The notes beneath the pieces were generated by a model that saw only the letters and a program-made list of their open reading frames with translations, had not been told where the DNA came from and made no database searches. Below are positions 1-4,505 of a stretch of DNA of 20,599 nt, piece after piece (within the stretch, counting starts at the first letter, position 1; each line of letters opens with the position of its first letter). The position numbers and the translations under genes are program-made. The stretch is taken from positions 1 to 20,599 of the IMG/VR virus record IMGVR_UViG_3300049825_000338, one strand, 5' to 3'. Source of the stretch: a virus.

Positions 1-10
1 TAAATCGTTA

Positions 11-83
11 CAACATCGGATGGCCTGGCGACATCCATAATGTTGCCAAAACCCAGTGGCGGAGTGCACTAGTCGTCACTGGG
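11..83. other. Structured spacer at the left edge (two hairpins)
   Basis: No gene is visible before the first tRNA. Two strong inverted repeats are present. Bases 11-16 (CAACAT) pair with 40-45 (ATGTTG) and enclose a second stem, GGATG 18-22 with CATCC 32-36. Bases 52-58 (CCCAGTG) pair with 77-83 (CACTGGG). There is no T-tract after the second hairpin, so it is not a typical intrinsic terminator. It may be an RNA processing structure ahead of the tRNA array; function unknown. Confidence 0.4.
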
Positions 84-87
84 ACTT

Positions 88-159
88 GGATGCGTGGCGC
101 AACGGTAGCGCAATTGCTTTACACGCAATTGGTTGGGGGTTCGAATCCCTCCGCATCTA
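88..159 (+). tRNA. tRNA-Val (anticodon TAC)
   Basis: Complete cloverleaf: acceptor GGATGCG pairs with CGCATCT, D-stem GCGC/GCGC, anticodon stem ATTGC/GCAAT with loop TTTACAC, T-loop TTCGAAT. Discriminator A, no encoded CCA. Reads GUA. First gene of the array. Confidence 0.93.
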
Positions 160-296
160 CTCAGGGAACAGCTAACGCTGGCCCGTTTCTAGACTGTGTT
201 ATCCCGAGCAGTCTGTAGTGCCGACGAAGGTGATCAACACCAGACGTCAACAGAGTAAGCATTTTTTCTGTACGTCATCGGGATAGTCGGCAACTT

Positions 297-370
297 GCTG
301 TGATGGACAAACAGGTAAAGTCACTACCCTCTCAAGGTAGAGTTTGCGGGTTCGACTCCCGTTCACAGTG
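297..370 (+). tRNA. tRNA-Glu (anticodon CTC)
   Basis: Acceptor GCTGTGA pairs with TCACAGT, D-stem GAC/GTC, anticodon stem CTACC/GGTAG with loop CTCTCAA, T-arm GCGGG/CCCGT around TTCGACT. Discriminator G as usual for Glu. Reads GAG and complements the TTC gene at 2374. The 137-bp spacer before it holds an imperfect stem (GACGT...ACGTC around ACAGA...TCTGT) but no gene. Confidence 0.9.
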
Positions 371-376
371 CGATCC

Positions 377-421
377 CTCAGACGGATTACCGTACGCTCA
401 TAGGCGGATAGATGGTCTGAG
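377..421. other. Hairpin in the Glu-Ala tRNA spacer
   Basis: CTCAGAC at 377-383 pairs perfectly with GTCTGAG at 415-421. The interior has no clear tRNA arms. A second, shorter stem (GGGGC/GCCCC) lies further downstream in the same spacer. Possibly a processing signal between tRNAs; no gene seen. Confidence 0.35.
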
Positions 422-511
422 CATCTTGCTGTAACGAAGTCCGTTTAGGGGCACCCGTAACTTTAGCCCCGTTTACCTTCATCCTGGGTAGTGATGTAAA
501 ACTGCCTTCTT

Positions 512-584
512 GGGTCAGTAGCTCCAACGGTAGAGCGAATGCTTTGCAAGCATTTGGTTGTCGGTTCGAATCCGACCTGATCCA
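512..584 (+). tRNA. tRNA-Ala (anticodon TGC)
   Basis: Acceptor GGGTCAG/CTGATCC, D-stem GCTC/GAGC, anticodon stem AATGC/GCATT with loop TTTGCAA, T-stem GTCGG/CCGAC with loop TTCGAAT. Discriminator A, no CCA encoded. Reads GCA. Confidence 0.95.
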
Positions 585-711
585 CAATCCGGCACGTGCG
601 CAGGTATCCTTGACAGGACCAGCGTAACGACCGGACGCATTGAAGCTTTGAGTAAGCCTGAGAATTGTATTTCAGAGGCAGCAGGGAAGTCACGTCCTTG
701 TCGATGCATAA

Positions 712-785
712 CTGGTTGTAGGAAAATTGGTATCCCCACCTCGTTTGGGACGAGGATTTTGCGAGTTCGAGTCTCGCCAACCAGA
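712..785 (+). tRNA. tRNA-Pro (anticodon TGG)
   Basis: Acceptor CTGGTTG/CAACCAG, anticodon stem CCTCG/CGAGG with loop TTTGGGA, T-stem GCGAG/CTCGC with loop TTCGAGT. The D-arm is weak (GGA/TCC) with extra bases before the anticodon stem. Discriminator A. Reads CCA. Confidence 0.85.
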
Positions 786-913
786 CAAATGGCGAACCCC
801 TCAGCACACAGTTGTGCTCGCGCCCGAGCGGAGGTCCGGTGCCTACTCCGGTAAGGTTCAATGCTATCAGGTAAAAATGTAGTACCGCTTCGCGGAAACC
901 AGATTTACCGCAT

Positions 914-981
914 ACGGTGGGCGCTGGGCACAGGGTTGTTTCCAAAACTACCCGTGACGGGTTCGATTCCTGTACACCGTG
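914..981 (+). tRNA. tRNA-Trp-like (anticodon CCA), reduced D-arm
   Basis: Acceptor ACGGTGG pairs with ACACCGT except the last pair; the anticodon stem GTTGT/ACTAC has one T-T mismatch around loop TTCCAAA (anticodon CCA, T33 present); the T-arm ACGGG/CCTGT with TTCGATT is good. Discriminator G fits Trp. The D-arm is minimal (CTG/CAG with loop GGCA), bases 8-9 are GC not TA, and the gene is only 68 nt, so it may be a decayed tRNA. Its 3' end is tandemly duplicated just downstream. Confidence 0.6.
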
Positions 982-1007
982 CTGGTTTCTGTACACCGTG
1001 CTGGTTT
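970..1007. repeat. Perfect 19-bp tandem duplication of a tRNA 3' end
   Basis: The 19-mer CTGTACACCGTGCTGGTTT at 970-988 is followed immediately by an identical copy at 989-1007. The first copy contains the end of the T-stem, the 3' acceptor strand and the discriminator of the Trp-like tRNA, so the tRNA tail exists twice. Replication slippage or a remnant of tRNA-end recombination are possible causes. Confidence 0.9.
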
Positions 1008-1067
1008 TGAGTCATTATGCCATTCAAAAATGTCGAACGGCAATGAGATCGCAAACACAACGATACT

Positions 1068-1140
1068 GCTTTTCTAGGCTAATGGATAAGCCAACAGACT
1101 TCTAATCTGTAATATGGGGGTTCGAGTCCCTCGAAAAGCA
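1068..1140 (+). tRNA. tRNA-Arg (anticodon TCT)
   Basis: Acceptor GCTTTTC/GAAAAGC, D-stem GGCT/AGCC, anticodon stem ACAGA/TCTGT with loop CTTCTAA, T-loop TTCGAGT. Discriminator A. Reads AGA. Confidence 0.93.
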
Positions 1141-1147
1141 CTGAAAC

Positions 1148-1370
1148 GATGCGAAGATGGTGGTTACTTCTTTTCGACTAAGACTAGGGAGATGGCTCCC
1201 TTTCCACTGTCAGTCAGTTCACGTTTCAAATTTCGCGGACGATGCGAAGGCGATGGTTACTTCTTCTACTATGAGCCGAGGGGGCACAGAAATGGCTGCC
1301 CCGATCTCCATTACCAAAGTGTTCACGTCCTCGTTTCTAGGCAGCGATGCGAATTTGTCGGCTACTTCCC
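1148..1370. repeat. Three spaced degenerate direct repeats in a gene-poor gap
   Basis: The 320-bp gap between tRNA-Arg and tRNA-Asp holds no convincing gene but three copies of a motif beginning GATGCGAA at 1148, 1241 and 1346. Copies 1 and 2 share GATGCGAAG, six variable bases, then GGTTACTTCTT; copy 3 is looser (GGCTACTTCCC). Flanking bases are also similar between copies (a GATGGCTCCC-like segment; GTTCACGT ahead of copies 2 and 3), so the real unit may be about 93-105 nt. Spacings of 93 and 105 are both multiples of three, and the open frame through them carries repeated D-A-K/N residues, but no ribosome site precedes it. Degenerate tRNA-sized duplications or a decayed coding region are both possible. 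Confidence 0.55.
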
Positions 1371-1460
1371 AACCATTCAATGATAATCCTCAGCACTCGG
1401 GCAAAACCCGAACACGCTGGGGGCCATCCGATGAAGCTTTAGTTCACGCTGCCGAGGTCT

Positions 1461-1532
1461 GGTGTGTTAGCTCAACGGTAGAGCACTTCCCTGTCGAGGA
1501 AGAAGTTACGGGTTCGAATCCCGTACACACCG
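1461..1532 (+). tRNA. tRNA-Asp (anticodon GTC)
   Basis: Acceptor GGTGTGT/ACACACC, D-stem GCTC/GAGC, anticodon stem CTTCC/GGAAG with loop CTGTCGA, T-stem ACGGG/CCCGT. Discriminator G followed by an encoded CCA at 1533-1535, one of seven CCA-encoding genes in the array. The next tRNA starts 4 nt later. Confidence 0.95.
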
Positions 1533-1538
1533 CCACAC

Positions 1539-1610
1539 GTCATTCTAGTGTTAGCGGTAACACATCACGCTTCCAACGTGGTATCATGGGTTCGAATCCC
1601 ATGAATGACT
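1539..1610 (+). tRNA. tRNA-Gly (anticodon TCC)
   Basis: Acceptor GTCATTC/GAATGAC, D-stem GTGT/ACAC, anticodon stem TCACG/CGTGG with loop CTTCCAA, T-stem ATGGG/CCCAT with loop TTCGAAT. Discriminator T. Reads GGA. Its last bases contain the likely start codon of the HNH gene. Confidence 0.9.
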
Positions 1611-2080
1611 CAACATGTGCCACCTGCAAAATCACAAAAACGTCTGCTGAGTTCTCAACAAGAACAAGAAATGGTGTGGTTATTCTTCAGTCGTCATGTA
1701 AGAGTTGCCATAAACTATACAGAAAAGTTCACTATGCAAATAATAGACAGCGATATCTAGATCGAACAAAACAAAACACAGAGAAGTATCGCGAAATTGC
1801 TGTGAATTATGTTAACGATATATTGTCAGTAAGCTCCTGCGCAGACTGCGGAGAAACTGACCCAGTCGTCCTTGATTTTGACCACGTGCATGGGGAAAAA
1901 TTAGCTAGCATTGCAAATCTTAAATGGAGACCGGAAGGGCCATCTATTAGTCGTCTTCGTAGTGAAATAGAAAAATGTGAAATACGATGCGCAAATTGCC
2001 ATCGTCGCCGTCACCACCAAGAGCGACGTAAGAAAGCACGAGAGTGTAGTTCAGCGGTAGAACACCTGCTTGCCAAGTAG
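1601..2080 (+). CDS. Small HNH endonuclease inside the tRNA array
   Basis: A 159-residue product resembling phage HNH nucleases. Seen in the sequence: two N-terminal CxxC pairs (C6/C9 and C33/C36, H37), a basic central stretch, then the nuclease core with C80-x2-C83, D92-F-D94-H95-x-H97 and C130-x2-C133-H134 followed by a His/Arg cluster. The paired cysteines around the DH motif fit a zinc-stapled beta-beta-alpha-metal fold that cuts DNA. ATG 1601 lies inside the 3' end of tRNA-Gly(TCC); an in-frame ATG at 1586 is the alternative. The last 13 codons run into tRNA-Gly(GCC), with the stop in its anticodon arm. No good ribosome site is visible. It is more AT-rich than its neighbours, as expected of a mobile gene. 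Homing activity is inference; the HNH assignment is fairly secure. Confidence 0.78.
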   Translation: MNDSTCATCKITKTSAEFSTRTRNGVVILQSSCKSCHKLYRKVHYANNRQRYLDRTKQNTEKYREIAVNYVNDILSVSSCADCGETDPVVLDFDHVHGEKLASIANLKWRPEGPSISRLRSEIEKCEIRCANCHRRRHHQERRKKARECSSAVEHLLAK

Positions 2081-2110
2081 GATGCGAGGGTTCGACTCCC
2101 TTCACTCTCT
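2040..2110 (+). tRNA. tRNA-Gly (anticodon GCC)
   Basis: Acceptor GAGAGTG/CACTCTC, D-stem GTTC/GAAC, anticodon stem CCTGC/GTAGG with loop TTGCCAA, T-loop TTCGACT. Discriminator T. Reads GGC/GGU. Its 5' 41 nt double as the 3' end of the HNH reading frame. Confidence 0.9.
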
Positions 2111-2154
2111 CCGAAAGCCCCGTACTCGGCTCTGCTTAATTGTCATCCACCGGG

Positions 2155-2180
2155 CGACGAATGATCTAGAACGTTCGTCG
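2155..2180. other. Perfect 7-bp hairpin between tRNA-Gly and tRNA-Gln
   Basis: CGACGAA at 2155-2161 pairs with TTCGTCG at 2174-2180 over a 12-nt loop. No T-tract follows. The rest of the 128-bp spacer shows nothing recognisable. Confidence 0.35.
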
Positions 2181-2238
2181 GCATGCCAGTCCTGCACGCG
2201 TTCAGCGGTCACCTAGGCCTGATTAGGTATGGACACTT

Positions 2239-2309
2239 TGAGGTTTCGGCTAACGGTAAGCCAGGAGGTTTTGGCCCTCCGAATGAGGGTTCGACTCCTT
2301 CAGCCTCAA
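2239..2309 (+). tRNA. tRNA-Gln (anticodon TTG)
   Basis: Acceptor TGAGGTT/AGCCTCA, D-stem GGCT/AGCC, anticodon stem GGAGG/CCTCC with loop TTTTGGC, T-stem GAGGG/CCTTC. Discriminator A. Reads CAA. Confidence 0.9.
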
Positions 2310-2373
2310 CGAAGGATAGGCGATTGGCGGTAGAGCCAGATTCCTAGTAATAACTGGGGCAACCGCCCACTTT

Positions 2374-2448
2374 GCTGCGTTAGACAAATTAGGTAAAGTC
2401 ACCAGGCTTTCACCCTGGAATTTACGGGTTCGATTCCCGTACGCAGTT
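2374..2448 (+). tRNA. tRNA-Glu (anticodon TTC)
   Basis: Acceptor GCTGCGT/ACGCAGT, D-stem GAC/GTC, anticodon stem CCAGG/CCTGG with loop CTTTCAC, T-stem ACGGG/CCCGT. Discriminator T followed by CCA (2449-2451). Its D-arm closely matches the other Glu gene at 297, suggesting common ancestry. Confidence 0.9.
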
Positions 2449-2455
2449 CCATTTC

Positions 2456-2529
2456 GGTTCTATAGCTCAATCTGGTAGAGCAGCATTCTGATAAGATGCA
2501 TGTTGGAGGTTCAAATCCTTCTAGGACCA
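2456..2529 (+). tRNA. tRNA-Ile (anticodon GAT)
   Basis: Acceptor GGTTCTA/TAGGACC, D-stem GCTC/GAGC, anticodon stem GCATT/GATGC with loop CTGATAA, T-loop TTCAAAT. Discriminator A. Reads AUC/AUU. Only 7 nt after the preceding tRNA. Confidence 0.92.
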
Positions 2530-2534
2530 CTCAC

Positions 2535-2610
2535 GGCTCTCAGGTGTCCTGTTGGATAGGCACGTCTGCGTGAAGCCCAGAAGGGCAGGGTTCGATTCCC
2601 TGGGGAGCCA
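2535..2610 (+). tRNA. tRNA-Phe (anticodon GAA)
   Basis: Acceptor GGCTCTC/GGGAGCC, D-stem GTGT/GCAC with a 12-nt loop, anticodon stem TCTGC/CCAGA (one C-C mismatch next to the loop) with loop GTGAAGC, T-stem CAGGG/CCCTG. Discriminator A. Reads UUC/UUU. Confidence 0.87.
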
Positions 2611-2627
2611 CATGGTAAACTAGGTAC

Positions 2628-2981
2628 ATGAAAAAATTTCGTGCAATACTAGTGTCACTAATCTTGTCAATTTCTAGCATAACTGGTGTTATTGCTGCAT
2701 CAGATGTCAAGCCTGTGTTGGCCTTGACAGACTGCGACTTCAACGGTCAGTTCTATGTTGGAGGTAACTACGCTTCAGTTATTTGTCATCGTGCGGGTGG
2801 TTACGACTGGATACGCGTTAGAGCAACTTGCCAGGATAAAGTATTCATTCCTAATCACGGATGGATTATTAGGTCGACTTATACAGTCAATGGGTCTTGG
2901 GTACCGTTCGGACGCACATCAAAGGTTGCCTGCAATAATACAGCACATAAATTTACAAAAATATGGCTAGAAACCGAGTAG
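2628..2981 (+). CDS. Small secreted four-cysteine protein in the tRNA array
   Basis: A 117-residue protein I do not recognise. The N-terminus is a clear Sec signal peptide: KKFR, a hydrophobic stretch over residues 6-23, and a plausible cleavage after A23/A24 (VIAA) or near A32. The mature part is about 85-93 residues with four cysteines (C36, C53, C68, C102), enough for two disulfides, and many aromatic and Gly residues, suggesting a small beta-rich extracellular domain. ATG 2628 starts 17 nt after tRNA-Phe; only a weak ribosome site (TAGGT) precedes it. The stop codon ends at 2981 and tRNA-Cys begins at 2982. It is AT-rich compared with the structural genes, suggesting independent acquisition. 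Roles such as host-surface modification or superinfection exclusion would be speculation. Confidence 0.75.
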   Translation: MKKFRAILVSLILSISSITGVIAASDVKPVLALTDCDFNGQFYVGGNYASVICHRAGGYDWIRVRATCQDKVFIPNHGWIIRSTYTVNGSWVPFGRTSKVACNNTAHKFTKIWLETE

Positions 2982-3053
2982 GCGTCGCGAGGGGGATGGA
3001 GACCCGTCTGCCTGCAAAGCAGATTCAACGCAGTTCGATTCTGCGGCGGCGCT
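2982..3053 (+). tRNA. tRNA-Cys (anticodon GCA)
   Basis: Acceptor GCGTCGC/GCGGCGC, D-stem GGG/CCC, anticodon stem TCTGC/GCAGA with loop CTGCAAA, T-stem CGCAG/CTGCG. Discriminator T (normally U73 is U for Cys, so this fits) followed by CCA (3054-3056). Starts on the base after the preceding CDS stop. Confidence 0.92.
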
Positions 3054-3062
3054 CCATCTTAG

Positions 3063-3136
3063 GCGCTTGTAGCTCAATTAGGTAGAGCAGTGGACTTTTA
3101 ATCCAACGGTTGGGGGTTCGATTCCCTCCGGGCGCA
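3063..3136 (+). tRNA. tRNA-Lys (anticodon TTT)
   Basis: Acceptor GCGCTTG/CGGGCGC, D-stem GCTC/GAGC, anticodon stem GTGGA/TCCAA (outermost pair mismatched) with loop CTTTTAA, T-loop TTCGATT. Discriminator A. Reads AAA. Confidence 0.92.
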
Positions 3137-3197
3137 CAATCCGCATGGGGAGATCATCACACCATGACGTCAGGTATGCGGCGATAGCATATCGGTT

Positions 3198-3235
3198 AGC
3201 TGATAGACCGTTTATCAGCTTGGATTCGTCTCCAA
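3198..3235. other. tRNA-like double hairpin
   Basis: AGCTGATA (3198-3205) pairs perfectly with TATCAGCT (3213-3220) around a 7-nt loop GACCGTT, and TTGGA/TCCAA (3220-3235) forms a 5-bp stem around TTCGTC directly after it. This mimics an anticodon arm plus T-arm, but base 33 would be A, the T-loop has six bases, and no acceptor stem can be drawn. More short hairpins follow up to 3340 (GGGGT/GCCCC, CGCCGT/ACGGCG, GAGGA/TCCTC). It may be a decayed tRNA. Confidence 0.4.
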
Positions 3236-3345
3236 ATACACAAGCACGATAAGGGGTGAAAAATCGCTTAGCCCCCGCCGTTAGATCACGGCGCTTCGCA
3301 TTATGAAGTTTTTAGAAGTAGAGGAGTGATGTCCTCAGATCACAA

Positions 3346-3418
3346 CGGTGTGTAGCACAACTGGTAGTGCCCCTGACTCTTAATCAGGCTTGTGCGGGTT
3401 CGAGTCCCGCTGCACCGA
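3346..3418 (+). tRNA. tRNA-Lys (anticodon CTT)
   Basis: Acceptor CGGTGTG/TGCACCG, D-stem GCAC/GTGC, anticodon stem CCTGA/TCAGG with loop CTCTTAA, T-stem GCGGG/CCCGC. Discriminator A. Reads AAG. The next tRNA begins 2 nt later. Confidence 0.92.
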
Positions 3419-3419
3419 C

Positions 3420-3502
3420 TGCAAGGTAGAGAAGTCCGGTCCATCTCGTCAGCCTCATAAGCTGGAAAACGCCTTTAAGTGGTTCAAATCCCGCCCTTGC
3501 CT
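3420..3502 (+). tRNA. tRNA-Met (anticodon CAT), initiator-like, long variable region
   Basis: Acceptor TGCAAGG pairs with CCTTGCC except position 1-72 (T-C), the mismatch that marks bacterial initiator tRNAs. D-stem GAG/CTC, anticodon stem TCAGC/GCTGG with loop CTCATAA, and T-loop TTCAAAT resemble bacterial tRNA-fMet. Discriminator T then CCA (3503-3505). Odd points: a variable region of about 13 nt instead of 5, and a T-stem that pairs only as GTGG/CCGC with an 8-nt loop, so folding may be compromised. Confidence 0.68.
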
Positions 3503-3509
3503 CCATTTC

Positions 3510-3582
3510 GGTGCTGTGTACTGTTGGCAGTACAGGTTCTCCCATACGGAACCCTTCGGTCGTTCGATTCGACTCAGCGCCA
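3510..3582 (+). tRNA. tRNA of uncertain identity (CAT or CCC), odd anticodon loop
   Basis: Acceptor GGTGCTG/CAGCGCC, D-stem TACT/AGTA and T-stem GGTCG/CGACT with loop TTCGATT are sound. The anticodon helix GGTTC/GAACC closes a 9-nt loop TCCCATACG, or a 7-nt loop CCCATAC if T-G pairs. The centre of the loop gives CAT (Met or Ile2), but base 33 would then be C instead of the near-universal T. Reading T as base 33 gives CCC (Gly). Discriminator A. Confidence 0.6.
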
Positions 3583-3597
3583 CGAAAACATCTTCTT

Positions 3598-3669
3598 TCC
3601 GGGGTAGTTCAATGGTAGAACACCGAACTGTTAATTCGGTTGTTGGGGGTTCGATCCCTCCTCCCGGAG
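3598..3669 (+). tRNA. tRNA-Asn (anticodon GTT)
   Basis: Acceptor TCCGGGG/TCCCGGA, D-stem GTTC/GAAC, anticodon stem CCGAA/TTCGG with loop CTGTTAA, T-stem GGGGG/CCTCC. Discriminator G. Reads AAC/AAU. Confidence 0.93.
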
Positions 3670-3676
3670 CGCTTAG

Positions 3677-3749
3677 GCATCACTAGCTCAATGGATAGAG
3701 CAACAGTTTTCGAAACTGTGTGTTGGCGGTTCAAGTCCGTCGTGATGCG
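3677..3749 (+). tRNA. tRNA-Arg (anticodon TCG)
   Basis: Acceptor GCATCAC/GTGATGC, D-stem GCTC/GAGC, anticodon stem ACAGT/ACTGT with loop TTTCGAA, T-stem GGCGG/CCGTC. Discriminator G. Reads CGA, a codon many bacteria leave to the inosine-modified ACG tRNA. Confidence 0.92.
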
Positions 3750-3751
3750 CT

Positions 3752-3825
3752 GTGGTCGTAGCTCAATCTGGTAGAGCGCGTGGATGTGGCCCACGTCGTT
3801 GAGGGTTCAAGTCCCTTCGATCACC
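3752..3825 (+). tRNA. tRNA-His (anticodon GTG)
   Basis: Acceptor GTGGTCG/CGATCAC, D-stem GCTC/GAGC, anticodon stem CGTGG/CCACG with loop ATGTGGC, T-stem GAGGG/CCCTT. Discriminator C fits His and is followed by CCA (3826-3828). The base at -1 is T, so the G-1 typical of bacterial tRNA-His is not encoded. Confidence 0.92.
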
Positions 3826-3832
3826 CCATCTT

Positions 3833-3904
3833 GGGAATGTAACTCAACGGATAGAGTAACGGTCTACGAAGCCGTAAGTGGGGGTTCGATTCCCTTCATT
3901 CCTG
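3833..3904 (+). tRNA. tRNA-Arg (anticodon ACG)
   Basis: Acceptor GGGAATG/CATTCCT, D-stem ACTC/GAGT, anticodon stem ACGGT/GCCGT with loop CTACGAA, T-loop TTCGATT. Discriminator G then CCA (3905-3907). Reading CGU/CGC would rely on host TadA making inosine at position 34. Confidence 0.92.
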
Positions 3905-3908
3905 CCAT

Positions 3909-3981
3909 GCCCCTGTAGTTCAACGGTTAGAACGTCATGCTTATCACATGGTTGTTGCGGGTTCAATTCCTGCCGGGGGTA
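3909..3981 (+). tRNA. tRNA-Ile (anticodon TAT)
   Basis: Acceptor GCCCCTG/CGGGGGT, D-stem GTTC/GAAC, anticodon stem TCATG/CATGG with loop CTTATCA, T-stem GCGGG/CCTGC with loop TTCAATT. Discriminator A. A directly encoded UAU anticodon reads AUA without the lysidine modification used by most bacteria. Base 37 is C, where ANN-decoding tRNAs normally have A. Confidence 0.9.
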
Positions 3982-3985
3982 CTTT

Positions 3986-4064
3986 GCGCTAGTGGCGGAA
4001 TGGCAGACGCAGGAGACTTAAACTCTCCGGGGAAACCGTGCAGGTTCGACTCCTGTCTGGCGCA
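3986..4064 (+). tRNA. tRNA-Leu (anticodon TAA)
   Basis: Acceptor GCGCTAG/CTGGCGC, D-stem GCG/CGC with a GAATGGCAGA-type loop, anticodon stem GGAGA/TCTCC with loop CTTAAAC, a long variable region as in class II Leu tRNAs, T-stem GCAGG/CCTGT. Discriminator A as LeuRS expects. Reads UUA. Confidence 0.9.
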
Positions 4065-4069
4065 CACAA

Positions 4070-4143
4070 GTTTGCCTAGCCCAACTGGCAGAGGCGTCAC
4101 TTTCAAAAAGTGATAGGTGAGAGTTCGAATCTCTCGGCAAACA
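4070..4143 (+). tRNA. tRNA with Leu anticodon CAA but short variable loop
   Basis: Acceptor GTTTGCC/GGCAAAC, D-stem GCC/GGC, anticodon stem TCACT/AGTGA with loop TTCAAAA (CAA, T33 present), variable loop TAGGT (5 nt), T-stem GAGAG/CTCTC. Discriminator A. The cloverleaf is excellent, but bacterial tRNA-Leu normally has a long variable arm, so which synthetase charges it is open. Confidence 0.85.
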
Positions 4144-4205
4144 CAGTTAAGATTGAGGCGGAATTTGAACGTGTTCAGTATACTTTCCGCCGTATAGTCA
4201 ACTAA

Positions 4206-4279
4206 GAACTTGTAGCCCAATTGGTAGAGGCGCAACGATGAGAGCGTTGTTAGTGAGGGTTCGAATCCCTCCAAGTTCA
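4206..4279 (+). tRNA. tRNA with Leu anticodon GAG but short variable loop
   Basis: Acceptor GAACTTG/CAAGTTC, the same D-arm pattern as the CAA gene upstream (GCCCAAYTGGYAGAGGC), anticodon stem CAACG/CGTTG with loop ATGAGAG, variable loop TTAGT (5 nt), T-stem GAGGG/CCCTC. Discriminator A. Reads CUC/CUU if charged with Leu. Confidence 0.85.
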
Positions 4280-4294
4280 CTTACCGGTATACTT

Positions 4295-4376
4295 GTGAGT
4301 ATGGTGGAATTGGCAGACACGCTACCCTTAGAAGGTAGTGCCGAACGGCATGAGAGTTCGAATCTCTCTACTCATA
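4295..4376 (+). tRNA. tRNA-Leu (anticodon TAG)
   Basis: Acceptor GTGAGTA/TACTCAT, D-stem GTG/CAC, anticodon stem CTACC/GGTAG with loop CTTAGAA, a class II variable arm TGCCGAACGGCA that folds on itself, T-stem GAGAG/CTCTC. Discriminator A. Reads CUA. Confidence 0.92.
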
Positions 4377-4448
4377 CAAGATGTAAATATTCATTCTCAA
4401 ATGTAGTGATGTGTAGAAGTGGGTTACTTCTCTTTGGCAGACGTGGTA

Positions 4449-4505
4449 GCAGGTTCGATTCCTGTCACGGTGACTTTCGCCGCCGTGTAGCTCATCGGTA
4501 GAGCA
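4449..4505 (+). other. tRNA halves in inverted order (permuted tRNA candidate or relic)
   Basis: Bases 4449-4473 are an intact tRNA 3' half: T-stem GCAGG/CCTGT, T-loop TTCGATT, acceptor strand CACGGTG, discriminator A. After only 7 nt, bases 4481-4505 are an intact 5' half: acceptor strand CGCCGTG, TA, D-stem GCTC/GAGC with loop ATCGGTA, then A. The two acceptor strands pair over all seven positions (one G-T). Neither half has a proper partner on its normal side. An outer pairing TGTAGTG (4402-4408) with CACTACA (4534-4540) could bring the open ends together. The anticodon arm is unclear: only CGT (4506-4508) with ACG (4441-4443) would pair, so the anticodon cannot be read. Confidence 0.55.

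Noticed and set aside
463-996. Minus-strand open frame of 177 codons in the tRNA array
   Set aside because: It is antisense to the Ala, Pro and Trp-like tRNA genes, shows no domain, and has no ribosome site.
1148-1370. CRISPR array
   Set aside because: Only three degenerate copies with long unequal spacing and no cas genes nearby.
1157-1600. N-terminal extension of the HNH frame (307-residue open frame starting at 1157)
   Set aside because: It runs straight through two good tRNA genes on the same strand, lacks a ribosome site, and only the part after 1601 has nuclease motifs.
3160-3245. Additional tRNA-Arg(CCG) gene
   Set aside because: The anticodon-like and T-like arms exist, but T33 is absent, the T-loop has six bases and no acceptor stem can be formed.
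4449-4505. tmRNA interpretation of the inverted tRNA halves
   Set aside because: tmRNA lacks a normal D-stem and needs a tag-coding region; here the D-arm is complete and no tag reading frame is evident.
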